DNA from: Campylobacteraceae bacterium
GTDB taxonomy: Bacteria > Campylobacterota > Campylobacteria > Campylobacterales > Sulfurovaceae
Direction: 5' to 3'
Length of the DNA: 6,622 nt
NCBI GenBank assembly: GCA_026986355.1
Contig: JALSOO010000245.1
Coordinates: forward strand, 1-6,622
Part shown: positions 1 through 5,277 of the stretch, one piece after another
How positions within the stretch are numbered: the stretch's first letter is position 1
Layout of the letters: the number at the start of each line of letters is the position of its first letter
Notes under the pieces: model-generated
What the model saw: the letters and a program-made list of their open reading frames with translations, nothing else
Told to the model about the DNA's origin: nothing
The model's database searches: none
Translations under genes and position numbers: made by a program

Positions 1-7
1 ATATTTT

Positions 8-349
8 ATGGATAAAATGATAAAGGAATCAGTGGCAACACTATTTTGCCATGCAATTAAATTGGATAATAAAGATTTAAAGGTTGAAAAACCTCTATTT
101 TGTAAATTTATGGGGCAGAATTTTGATTGTAATAGTGATGAAGCCAACGAGTTTTTAGAGAAAAAAATGGAAGAGAATTGTGATAATATAGATACACATA
201 TATCTATTATTAGCAATGCTCTCTATAATGAACCCTACTGGAAAATGAATCTATTAAAACAGTTAAATCATATAATCTTCAAAAGTAAAATTACTGACGA
301 AGATTATGAGTTTTTTGATAAAGTAAAAAATTCATTTTTTAAAAGATAG
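8..349 (+). CDS. TerB-like small helical protein, copy 1
   Basis: Encodes 113 residues, predicted cytoplasmic and mostly helical, with no signal peptide or membrane segment. I cannot assign a biochemical function. The pattern resembles the TerB fold: an acidic loop after the first helix (LDNKDLKVEKP, residues 19-29) and a second acidic turn near the C-terminus (ITDEDYEFFDKV, 95-106), where the family tends to have metal-binding acidic residues. It is a close paralogue of the gene at 919-1263: the two align without gaps over 113 residues with about 65 identities by hand count. Conserved between the copies are the start (MD.M.KESVA), LFCH (12-15), PLFC (29-32), NIDT (60-63) and KQLNHII (84-90). 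The alignment supports the ATG at 8, although only seven bases precede it, so its ribosome binding site is mostly outside the window. The stop codon lies inside a hairpin shared with the convergent bacteriohemerythrin gene. Real gene: confident; TerB assignment: moderate. Confidence 0.8.
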   Translation: MDKMIKESVATLFCHAIKLDNKDLKVEKPLFCKFMGQNFDCNSDEANEFLEKKMEENCDNIDTHISIISNALYNEPYWKMNLLKQLNHIIFKSKITDEDYEFFDKVKNSFFKR

Positions 350-367
350 CTTCTAAAAAAGCTATCT
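344..367. terminator. Bidirectional hairpin terminator overlapping two stop codons
   Basis: A perfect 9-bp stem, AGATAGCTT (344-352) pairing with AAGCTATCT (359-367), encloses the six-base loop CTAAAA. It sits at the convergent junction of the first TerB-like gene (stop TAG 347-349) and the bacteriohemerythrin gene (stop TAG, 366-368 on the minus strand), so both stop codons fall in or at the edge of the stem. Read on the minus strand, the stem is followed by TTTTAAAAAA, a short U-run. On the plus strand the downstream sequence is only moderately T-rich. It probably terminates transcription in both directions, better for the minus strand. Confidence 0.65.
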
Positions 368-761
368 ATTTAGAGTCAATATACTTTTTATATTGCATAT
401 CTGAATCTAAAACATGTTGGAGTAACCATGTTGTTACAAAATCTCCAATATCTCTAATATGTGAATCCTTATTAATCCCCAAAGCTACATTTTTTAATGT
501 TTTTGCAAAAATAAGATGCTCCTCAATATGCTCTTCTAATTTGGGATACCCTTGTGACTGCATATACATCTCTTCATAGATAAAGTGTTCTACTGTATAG
601 TCATTGAGTTCTATAAAAAGCTCTCTAAATACATTAGAATCTTCTACTCCTGCTTCTACAAGATGATAAATCTCATTTGAAAGGTCAAATAGACCTTTAT
701 GTTGTTTATCAATATTCTCTTCACTCATAGAGTACTCATCTTTCCATTTTAATAGTTTCAT
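366..761 (-). CDS. Bacteriohemerythrin (single-domain diiron oxygen-binding protein)
   Basis: Encodes 131 residues, the usual length of a single-domain bacterial hemerythrin, a four-helix bundle that binds O2 reversibly at a non-haem diiron site. All expected ligands are visible: His21 (DKQHK), His59 and Glu63 (HFIYE), His78 and His82 (HIEEH), His116 and Asp121 (HVLDSD). The N-terminal KWKDEYSMSEENIDKQH is the typical family opening. There is no signal peptide or fused signalling domain, so it is cytoplasmic and probably stores, carries or scavenges oxygen, or protects oxygen-sensitive enzymes in a microaerophile; that role is inferred from the family. The ATG at 761 is preceded by GGAG about seven bases upstream. 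It converges on the first TerB-like gene (16-nt gap) and diverges from the second (157-nt gap), and is probably transcribed alone. Confidence 0.95.
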   Translation of the reverse strand: MKLLKWKDEYSMSEENIDKQHKGLFDLSNEIYHLVEAGVEDSNVFRELFIELNDYTVEHFIYEEMYMQSQGYPKLEEHIEEHLIFAKTLKNVALGINKDSHIRDIGDFVTTWLLQHVLDSDMQYKKYIDSK

Positions 762-786
762 ATCTAAACTCCATATAATTTTATTG

Positions 787-792
787 AGTATA
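787..792 (-). promoter_or_regulatory. Candidate -10 element for the bacteriohemerythrin gene
   Basis: On the minus strand the hexamer TATACT at 792-787 lies about 26 bases ahead of the hemerythrin ATG. It would place a transcript start near 780 with a short leader containing the GGAG ribosome binding site. The region upstream is very AT-rich, and I see no good -35 hexamer at 17 bp, which is common for Campylobacterota sigma-70 promoters. A perfect TATAAT on the same strand at 902-897 is an alternative that would give a leader of about 130 nt. Confidence 0.35.
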
Positions 793-886
793 TTTTAACA
801 AAACTTATAAATCTATTAAATCAATAAAATATGAAAATATATGTCATTTTTTAAGATAAAAATGTTAAATTTTATGTTTATTTAGC

Positions 887-905
887 TAGTATATAAATTA
901 TACTA
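887..905 (+). promoter_or_regulatory. Operator-like palindrome over the putative -10 of the second TerB-like gene
   Basis: The sequence TAGTATATAAATTATACTA has perfect 7-bp inverted arms (887-893 and 899-905) around a 5-bp centre. It ends two bases before the strong AAGGAG ribosome binding site (907-912) of the gene starting at 919. On the plus strand it contains TATAAA (892-897), a plausible -10; on the minus strand it contains TATAAT (902-897). A dimeric regulator bound here could control one or both divergent genes, or the arms could form a weak hairpin in the leader mRNA. The AT-richness means chance cannot be excluded. Confidence 0.4.
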
Positions 906-918
906 CAAGGAGTTTACA

Positions 919-1263
919 ATGGATAGAATGTTAAAAGAGTCTGTAGCTGTACTATTTTGTCATGTTATTAAGATGGACAATAAGGATATAGATAAAGAAT
1001 GCCCTCTATTTTGTCGTTTTATGAAGCAGGATTTTCCTGATATGACAGATGAAGAGAGTTGTAAACTTTTGAATGAAGTTATGGAAAAAGAGTATAACAT
1101 AGATACTCAAATCTCCATAATAGCTAATGGATTGCATAATGAACAATACACCAAAATGTCTATATTGAAACAATTAAATCATATCATAATAAGAAGTAGA
1201 TTATCAAATGAGGATTATGAGCTCTTTGATAAGGTTAGAGAAGCTTTTTTTAACTCTCAATAG
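919..1263 (+). CDS. TerB-like small helical protein, copy 2
   Basis: Encodes 114 residues and is a paralogue of the gene at 8-349, with about 65 of 113 positions identical by hand and no gaps. It is predicted cytoplasmic and helical. The TerB-like acidic turns are at MDNKDIDKECP (residues 19-29) and LSNEDYELFDKV (95-106). Cys14, His15, Cys32 and His88 are kept in both copies; this copy has a further cysteine at 28. The central segment at about 41-59 is the most diverged part. The ATG at 919 has an excellent ribosome binding site, AAGGAG at 907-912. It is followed after 36 nt by the FabG-type reductase with no visible terminator, so it is probably the first gene of an operon that also includes the response regulator. 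Function unknown; TerB proteins are linked to stress and envelope-associated complexes in other bacteria, which does not define this one. Confidence 0.85.
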   Translation: MDRMLKESVAVLFCHVIKMDNKDIDKECPLFCRFMKQDFPDMTDEESCKLLNEVMEKEYNIDTQISIIANGLHNEQYTKMSILKQLNHIIIRSRLSNEDYELFDKVREAFFNSQ

Positions 1264-1299
1264 ACTACAATAAGCCCAAATTTATAGAAGGCTAGAGTA

Positions 1300-2043
1300 A
1301 TGAGATTTACAGGAAAAAATGTATTAGTAACAGGTTCAAGTAGAGGTATAGGTGCAGAGATTGCAAAAAGTTTGGCAGGTTTTGGTCTAAAAGTATGGAT
1401 AAACTACCGAAGTGGAGAAGCAGAAGCGACAGCTATTCAATCAGCTATCATTAAATCTGGGGGAGAGGCTGAAATAATCGGTTTTGATGTAACTGATGAA
1501 AAAGCCTTTATTTCAGCTATCAAAACGATAGTATCTACTGATGGAGAGTTCTCCTATCTAGTAAACAATGCAGGAATTACCAAAGATAAACTCGCTATGC
1601 GTATGAAAACTGATGAGTTTATATCAGTTATCAATGCTAATTTAACCTCTACCTTTATAGGGTGTAGAGAGGCTCTAAAAGCGATGCGTAAAAAGCGTTT
1701 TGGTTCGGTTGTAAATATAGCCTCTATTGTAGGAGAGACGGGAAATGCAGGACAGACAAACTACTCTGCATCAAAAGGTGGAACAATCGCCATGACAAAA
1801 TCATTTGCTATAGAGGCAGGAACAAGTGGCATTAGATACAACACCATAACACCTGGTTTTATCGATACTGAAATGACAAATGTACTAAAAGATGAGGTAA
1901 AAGAGGCATTTACAGCCAAAATTCCAATGGCTCGTTTTGGAAATCCAAGCGAAGTAGCCGATACTGTTGCATTTCTACTAAGCGACCACTCTAGTTATAT
2001 TACAGGAGAGACACTAAAGGTCAATGGTGGAATGTTGATGTAA
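1300..2043 (+). CDS. fabG: 3-oxoacyl-ACP reductase, FabG-type short-chain dehydrogenase
   Basis: Encodes 247 residues, close to E. coli FabG (244). FabG uses NADPH to reduce 3-oxoacyl-ACP to 3-hydroxyacyl-ACP in type II fatty acid synthesis in the cytosol. The classical short-chain dehydrogenase motifs are complete: nucleotide-binding TGSSRGIG (11-18), FDVTD (62-66), NNAG (89-92), catalytic Asn113, Ser142, Tyr155 and Lys159 (YSASK), the PGFIDT segment (185-190), and a C-terminal NGGMLM resembling FabG. Arg15 and Arg37 fit NADPH preference. The ATG at 1300 is preceded by AGAAGG with seven bases spacing. The gene is not next to acpP or fabF, but between a TerB-like gene (36 nt) and a response regulator (1 nt). 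It could therefore be a second, specialised FabG-like reductase rather than the housekeeping enzyme. Family assignment is secure; substrate is less certain. Confidence 0.88.
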   Translation: MRFTGKNVLVTGSSRGIGAEIAKSLAGFGLKVWINYRSGEAEATAIQSAIIKSGGEAEIIGFDVTDEKAFISAIKTIVSTDGEFSYLVNNAGITKDKLAMRMKTDEFISVINANLTSTFIGCREALKAMRKKRFGSVVNIASIVGETGNAGQTNYSASKGGTIAMTKSFAIEAGTSGIRYNTITPGFIDTEMTNVLKDEVKEAFTAKIPMARFGNPSEVADTVAFLLSDHSSYITGETLKVNGGMLM

Positions 2044-2044
2044 T

Positions 2045-2704
2045 ATGAGTAACAATATAAAACTACTCATACTTGAAGATGATAAACTCTTTAATGAAAC
2101 CCTCCAAGACTTTTTGGAAGAGGAGGGTTTTGATATTGCATTTGCTCTTGACCCCTACTCTGCACAGGAATTGACATATGAGCAGAAGTTTGACCTATAT
2201 CTATTTGATGTTAATCTTCCTTATGAGACAGGCTTCTCTTTACTTAAAAAACTTCGTGATTCAGGCGATACCACACCAACTATATTTTTGACATCTCGTG
2301 AAGATAAACTCTCTCTAATAGAGGGGTTTAATGTCGGAGCTGATGATTATATGAGAAAACCTATTGATTTAGATGAACTTATTTTGCGTATAAATGCTCT
2401 ATTAAGACGGCAGATTAGAGAAGATATAGTTCATATTGGTAAATATAGACTTGATAGTAGAGCCAAAAGACTATACTATCAAGATAAATCTATGATAATA
2501 AAGAAAAAAGCAATAGAACTCCTACTATTACTTCTATACTCTAATGGAGAGGTCGTAACAATTGAAAAAATCGGGGAACATCTATGGCATGTCAATCAAG
2601 AGATAAGCTTAGGTTCAATTCGTGTCTATATTACAATGCTAAAAAAATACTTTCCTGATAATATAGAGAATATTAGAGGCGTAGGGTATAGATGGAAAAT
2701 ATAA
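2045..2704 (+). CDS. OmpR/PhoB-family response regulator
   Basis: Encodes 219 residues: an N-terminal receiver domain (about 5-121) and a C-terminal winged-helix DNA-binding domain (about 128-219), the standard length and order for the family. Receiver residues are complete: acidic pocket Glu11-Asp12-Asp13, phospho-acceptor Asp55 (FDVNLP), Thr83 (FLTS) and Lys105 (RKP). The DNA-binding part has the expected VVTIEKIGEHLW and SIRVYITMLKKYF helices and ends in the typical IRGVGYRW hairpin. The ATG at 2045 lies one base after the fabG stop, with GGTGGA upstream inside fabG, so translation is probably coupled. No kinase gene is adjacent; the only kinase in the window is on the opposite strand at 4441-5268 and is a candidate partner. 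Target genes are unknown, but phased repeats just downstream could be one binding site. Confidence 0.95.
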   Translation: MSNNIKLLILEDDKLFNETLQDFLEEEGFDIAFALDPYSAQELTYEQKFDLYLFDVNLPYETGFSLLKKLRDSGDTTPTIFLTSREDKLSLIEGFNVGADDYMRKPIDLDELILRINALLRRQIREDIVHIGKYRLDSRAKRLYYQDKSMIIKKKAIELLLLLLYSNGEVVTIEKIGEHLWHVNQEISLGSIRVYITMLKKYFPDNIENIRGVGYRWKI

Positions 2705-2721
2705 CTCATAATTATCCATAC

Positions 2722-2751
2722 ACTTAATGAAACTTAAATAGATTAAGATAA
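2722..2751 (+). promoter_or_regulatory. Phased direct repeats, candidate OmpR-type operator
   Basis: ACTTAA occurs at 2722-2727 and again at 2732-2737, exactly 10 bp apart, and a related GATTAA follows at 2741-2746. Regulators of the OmpR/PhoB family typically bind tandem direct repeats spaced by one helical turn. This site lies directly after the regulator gene and immediately ahead of a candidate promoter for the ankyrin gene, a natural place for an operator. The motif is short and AT-rich, so the assignment is tentative. Confidence 0.3.
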
Positions 2752-2753
2752 TG

Positions 2754-2781
2754 TTGTACTCTTTTATGTTATACATATATT
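2754..2781 (+). promoter_or_regulatory. Candidate sigma-70 promoter of the ankyrin-repeat gene
   Basis: TTGTAC (2754-2759) and TATATT (2776-2781) are separated by 16 bp and resemble -35 and -10 elements. A start near 2788 would leave a leader of about 20 nt with AAAGG (2794-2798) as ribosome binding site. There is no clear terminator between the response regulator gene and this promoter, so read-through from the upstream operon is also possible. Confidence 0.4.
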
Positions 2782-2808
2782 AAATCAGATAAAAAAGGTC
2801 TTAATTAT

Positions 2809-3435
2809 ATGGAAGAGTTAGCTGAAGCTATCGAAAATGATAGTGTTATAAAAGTAAGAGCATTATGTAAAGCAGGAGCAGACCTATCTGCACCGATTGA
2901 TGCAGGTTTAGAATATGGACTAGAAGACCCTGACAATATGCCTGTACTCTTTTATGCTATTAGAAAATATGCTTCTATAGAGCTTATTGAAGTTTTATTG
3001 GAGTATGGTTGTGATATTCGAGAAATAGATGAAGATGGATTAAGTGCTATTGATATTGCTATTAAATTTAAACGTGAAGATATTGTAAAATTCTGTGTAG
3101 ATAAAGGTATGAGTGTCAATGAGACACATCGTCCAAGTGGAATTACACCGATTGTACTAGCATCATGTTTCAACAATACATCTATGGTTGAGTTGCTTAT
3201 TGGATTTGGAGCAGAGGTAAATTCACAAGATAAAAATGGTATGAGTGCCAAAGATTATGCCAAGAAATTAGGTCAAAAAAAGATGGTTGATTTTTTAGAT
3301 GAACGTGGAGCTAAACACAACCGTTATTCAGAAGATAATCAACCCAAGAGTGTTTCATCAGTTGACCCACACCCACAAGGGGATATGAGTAATCGCCAAG
3401 CCCCAACAGACGATATGGGATTTGACTCTATTTAG
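2809..3435 (+). CDS. Ankyrin-repeat protein
   Basis: Encodes 208 residues without signal peptide or membrane segment, so it is probably cytoplasmic. Ankyrin repeats are recognisable at about residues 2-34 (degenerate, ending CKAGADLSA), 43-73 (VLLEYGCDIREID), 75-105 (GLSAIDIAIKFKRE), 110-142 (GITPIVLAS, LLIGFGAEVNSQD) and a final repeat 143-170 (GMSAKDYAKKLGQ, FLDERGAKHN). Residues 171-208 form a polar, proline- and serine-containing tail that is probably disordered. Such proteins bind other proteins; the partner here is unknown. The ATG at 2809 has AAAGG ten bases upstream, which is only a moderate ribosome binding site. It has its own candidate promoter next to the response regulator gene and converges on a small TerB-like gene 27 bp away. 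No catalytic domain is present. Confidence 0.9.
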   Translation: MEELAEAIENDSVIKVRALCKAGADLSAPIDAGLEYGLEDPDNMPVLFYAIRKYASIELIEVLLEYGCDIREIDEDGLSAIDIAIKFKREDIVKFCVDKGMSVNETHRPSGITPIVLASCFNNTSMVELLIGFGAEVNSQDKNGMSAKDYAKKLGQKKMVDFLDERGAKHNRYSEDNQPKSVSSVDPHPQGDMSNRQAPTDDMGFDSI

Positions 3436-3439
3436 AGTC
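3424..3439. repeat. Short palindrome at the ankyrin gene stop codon
   Basis: GACTCTATTTAGAGTC is a perfect inverted repeat covering the last codons and stop of the ankyrin gene (TAG 3433-3435). It could form a 6-bp stem with a four-base loop. No T-run follows on either strand at the right distance, so alone it would be a poor terminator; it may act together with the hairpin at 3460-3476. Confidence 0.4.
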
Positions 3440-3459
3440 GAATCATAAAAAGATTAATT

Positions 3460-3476
3460 AGCTTATTTAGTAAGCT
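3460..3476. terminator. Weak convergent hairpin terminator between ankyrin and TerB-like genes
   Basis: AGCTTA (3460-3465) and TAAGCT (3471-3476) form a 6-bp stem around TTTAG. On the plus strand it is followed directly by TTTC, ending the ankyrin transcript; on the minus strand a TTTTT run follows about eight bases later. The stem overlaps the stop codon of the minus-strand TerB-like gene (3463-3465), the same arrangement as at 344-367. Confidence 0.4.
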
Positions 3477-3675
3477 TTTCACAATCTGCAATAAGCTCAT
3501 CTAAAAGCTTAACAGATGATTTTGCCTCTTCTTTGATTTCATATAAAAAATTCATTTCACTCTTAGATAAATATCCATCTGCCAATAATAACTCTCTAAG
3601 AGTCTCTACCTCTTTTTGACTAATATGTCCATCTCCTAAAGCAAATACTTTTGCTACTTTACGCCATTCTGCCAT
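3463..3675 (-). CDS. Small TerB-like protein with two DG-x-[IL]-S-x-x-E motifs
   Basis: Encodes 70 residues from the ATG at 3675. This start is chosen because AAGGA lies about six bases upstream and the conserved-looking sequence begins there; the open frame continues upstream only to a TTG at 3732 without a good ribosome binding site. The protein shows two related acidic segments, GDGHISQKE (residues 14-22) and ADGYLSKSE (32-40), each followed by a helix. This resembles the two-fold arrangement of TerB domains in shortened form, and superficially EF-hand loops. It is cytoplasmic with no signal peptide. It is the last gene of the minus-strand run, 65 nt after the AMIN lipoprotein, and converges on the ankyrin gene. 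It shares the TerB-like character of the two genes at the left end but is not an obvious close paralogue. Function unknown. Confidence 0.75.
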   Translation of the reverse strand: MAEWRKVAKVFALGDGHISQKEVETLRELLLADGYLSKSEMNFLYEIKEEAKSSVKLLDELIADCEKLTK

Positions 3676-3740
3676 AATTTTTCCTTGTTTCAAATTTACT
3701 ATTTTATTTAATAGTGATTGCCATTTTATCAAAACAGACT

Positions 3741-4403
3741 TTATATATCTCTAATATCAATAATTAATCGTGCAGGATTTTTGTACTCATAGGATTTTAT
3801 CTTGGCAGAGTCTCGTAATTTTATTGAAAATTTAAATCCACTATCATCAAGATAGTTATTCATATAGATTTTTTCAACAATACTCTTCTTGGAAAATGTA
3901 GGTATTTTTGCTGAAAAATTACGATAGCCACTTAGAGTTACTGATACGGTATCTGTTTCAGGGTTGTAATCAACATCATATTTACCTACTGTTTTCGCTT
4001 TTACTCCATCTCTATAGACATCTAAAACCAAACGTGTATAGGTATCGTGATACCCTACTCGAATAGATTTGACATCTAATCCATCTGTGATATTCCCACC
4101 ACTAAAAGAAGACTCTTCTTTTGTTGTATCCTCTTCTATGTAACTATTCTCCTCAAATTTATCTCCATTTAGAGGATTTTCTGGGTCGTATTTATGAGTG
4201 ATATGTTTTGCCCCTTCTTCGATATATGATTTCTTAACCAACTCTGTAGCTGATTTTTTATCATTGATAAGATTGAGAATTGACTCATCTATCTTTTTTA
4301 TCTTGGGAGCTACCTCTTTTGTCTCATTTTTATCATATCGTGTACCAGTTTCACAGCCACTAACCATAAGTAAAACTGTCAATGAAAAAGCAATAGTTTT
4401 CAT
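3741..4403 (-). CDS. AMIN-domain lipoprotein
   Basis: Encodes 220 residues. The N-terminus is a lipoprotein signal: MKTIAFSL, a hydrophobic stretch and lipobox VSGC with Cys17 as lipidation site. The next residue is Glu18, not Asp, which by the E. coli rule would favour outer-membrane sorting. Residues 18-108 are a charged, low-complexity linker rich in Lys, Glu and Asp. Residues 110-219 resemble an AMIN domain (VKSIRVGYHD, TRLVLDVYRDG, ending in ARLIIDIRD), a beta-rich module that targets periplasmic amidases and secretins to the cell wall or envelope. No amidase or secretin domain is attached, so it is probably a stand-alone envelope-binding lipoprotein. The ATG at 4403 has AAGGAT well placed upstream. 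It lies 37 nt after the histidine kinase gene with no terminator, suggesting shared transcription. Confidence 0.85.
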   Translation of the reverse strand: MKTIAFSLTVLLMVSGCETGTRYDKNETKEVAPKIKKIDESILNLINDKKSATELVKKSYIEEGAKHITHKYDPENPLNGDKFEENSYIEEDTTKEESSFSGGNITDGLDVKSIRVGYHDTYTRLVLDVYRDGVKAKTVGKYDVDYNPETDTVSVTLSGYRNFSAKIPTFSKKSIVEKIYMNNYLDDSGFKFSIKLRDSAKIKSYEYKNPARLIIDIRDI

Positions 4404-4440
4404 GAATATCCTTTTTTATTTTTAAATATTTTTAAACATA

Positions 4441-5268
4441 TTATATTTTAACATTAGTCAAATTAAATTTGACCTCTGTTCCCATATTTTTTTGAGATTG
4501 AATTCTAATTTTTATATTCTCATCATCACAATAGGCTTTGACAAGAGAGAGACCTATTCCATCTCCCTCTATATGGTTATCAGATTGATAGTATCTATCA
4601 TAAATTTTGATAAGTTCCATCTCATCTATACCAATACCACTATCTTTGATACTTAATATACTATCTTTTATAGTTATAACAATAGGTTTCTCTTTATCTG
4701 AATATTTCATAGCATTACCAATGATATTATCCAACATTTTTTCAAATCCTATCTTATCAGCAGAAATTATCAGGGGAGATAGAGATAGAATAAAATCATT
4801 TCTATCTAGCTGTTTAAAGAGTAAAACTCTATCTTCTACTATCTCTTTTACATCAAAAGTCTCTTTTTCTATAGTATGTATCTCTTTTTTTATACTATAA
4901 ATTAACTCATGATAGAGGCGATTAAGTCGTTTAGATGATTCATCAATACGTGCAAGACGCTTTATCCCTTTTTCATTATCTTTTAGAGTACGTCTCAATA
5001 GAGTTGTATTGGCTTGTATAGTAGATAGAGGAATATTTAACTCATGAAGTATCTCTTTGGTTAGATGCAATAGATTTGCATCTACTTTGAACTTTTCACT
5101 TAAAATATAGGAGTTCAAACTATATCCCAAAGCAAAAGCTATCAAAAGCAAAAAGAGAATGATAATATATCTATCTATATTAGATAGCAACAGTATATCA
5201 GTTATAGTAGCTAAAAAAATAACCGATAAAATATAAATAGAGGTTGCTATCCATATCTCTTTTTTCAT
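4441..5268 (-). CDS. Short membrane-anchored sensor histidine kinase
   Basis: Encodes 275 residues. Two membrane helices at about 6-27 and 34-55 are joined by a loop of only about six residues, so there is no periplasmic sensor domain; signals may be sensed in the membrane or through a partner protein. A dimerisation/phospho-acceptor region follows with His75 in LHELNIPLS; the usual Arg-Thr after HEL is replaced by Asn-Ile. The ATPase part has an N box (Asn181, Asn185 in NIIGNAMKYS), G1 DSGIGI (209-214), G2 GDGIGLSL (235-242) and MGTEV (262-266); the F box is weak (IYDRYYQ). The ATG at 5268 lies nine bases after the pseudouridine synthase stop, without a strong ribosome binding site, so translational coupling is likely. 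No response regulator is adjacent; the one at 2045-2704 is the nearest candidate partner. A lipoprotein gene follows. Confidence 0.92.
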   Translation of the reverse strand: MKKEIWIATSIYILSVIFLATITDILLLSNIDRYIIILFLLLIAFALGYSLNSYILSEKFKVDANLLHLTKEILHELNIPLSTIQANTTLLRRTLKDNEKGIKRLARIDESSKRLNRLYHELIYSIKKEIHTIEKETFDVKEIVEDRVLLFKQLDRNDFILSLSPLIISADKIGFEKMLDNIIGNAMKYSDKEKPIVITIKDSILSIKDSGIGIDEMELIKIYDRYYQSDNHIEGDGIGLSLVKAYCDDENIKIRIQSQKNMGTEVKFNLTNVKI

Positions 5269-5277
5269 AACAATTAT

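Noticed and set aside
2723..2747. CTTAAT/ATTAAG inverted repeat as terminator of the response regulator gene
   Set aside because: The stem is only 6 bp of mostly A-T pairs with a 13-base loop and no T-run; the direct-repeat reading fits the spacing better.
2952..3251. Minus-strand open frame of 99 codons inside the ankyrin gene
   Set aside because: It lies fully antisense to a clear repeat protein, has no recognisable domain and mirrors the codon pattern of the real gene.
4198..4425. Plus-strand open frame opposite the AMIN lipoprotein start
   Set aside because: Antisense to a gene with a signal peptide and good ribosome binding site; the product is a low-complexity hydrophobic shadow.
4607..4900. 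Plus-strand open frame rich in Ser and Ile
   Set aside because: It is the antisense shadow of the kinase ATPase domain; its composition follows from the opposite strand.
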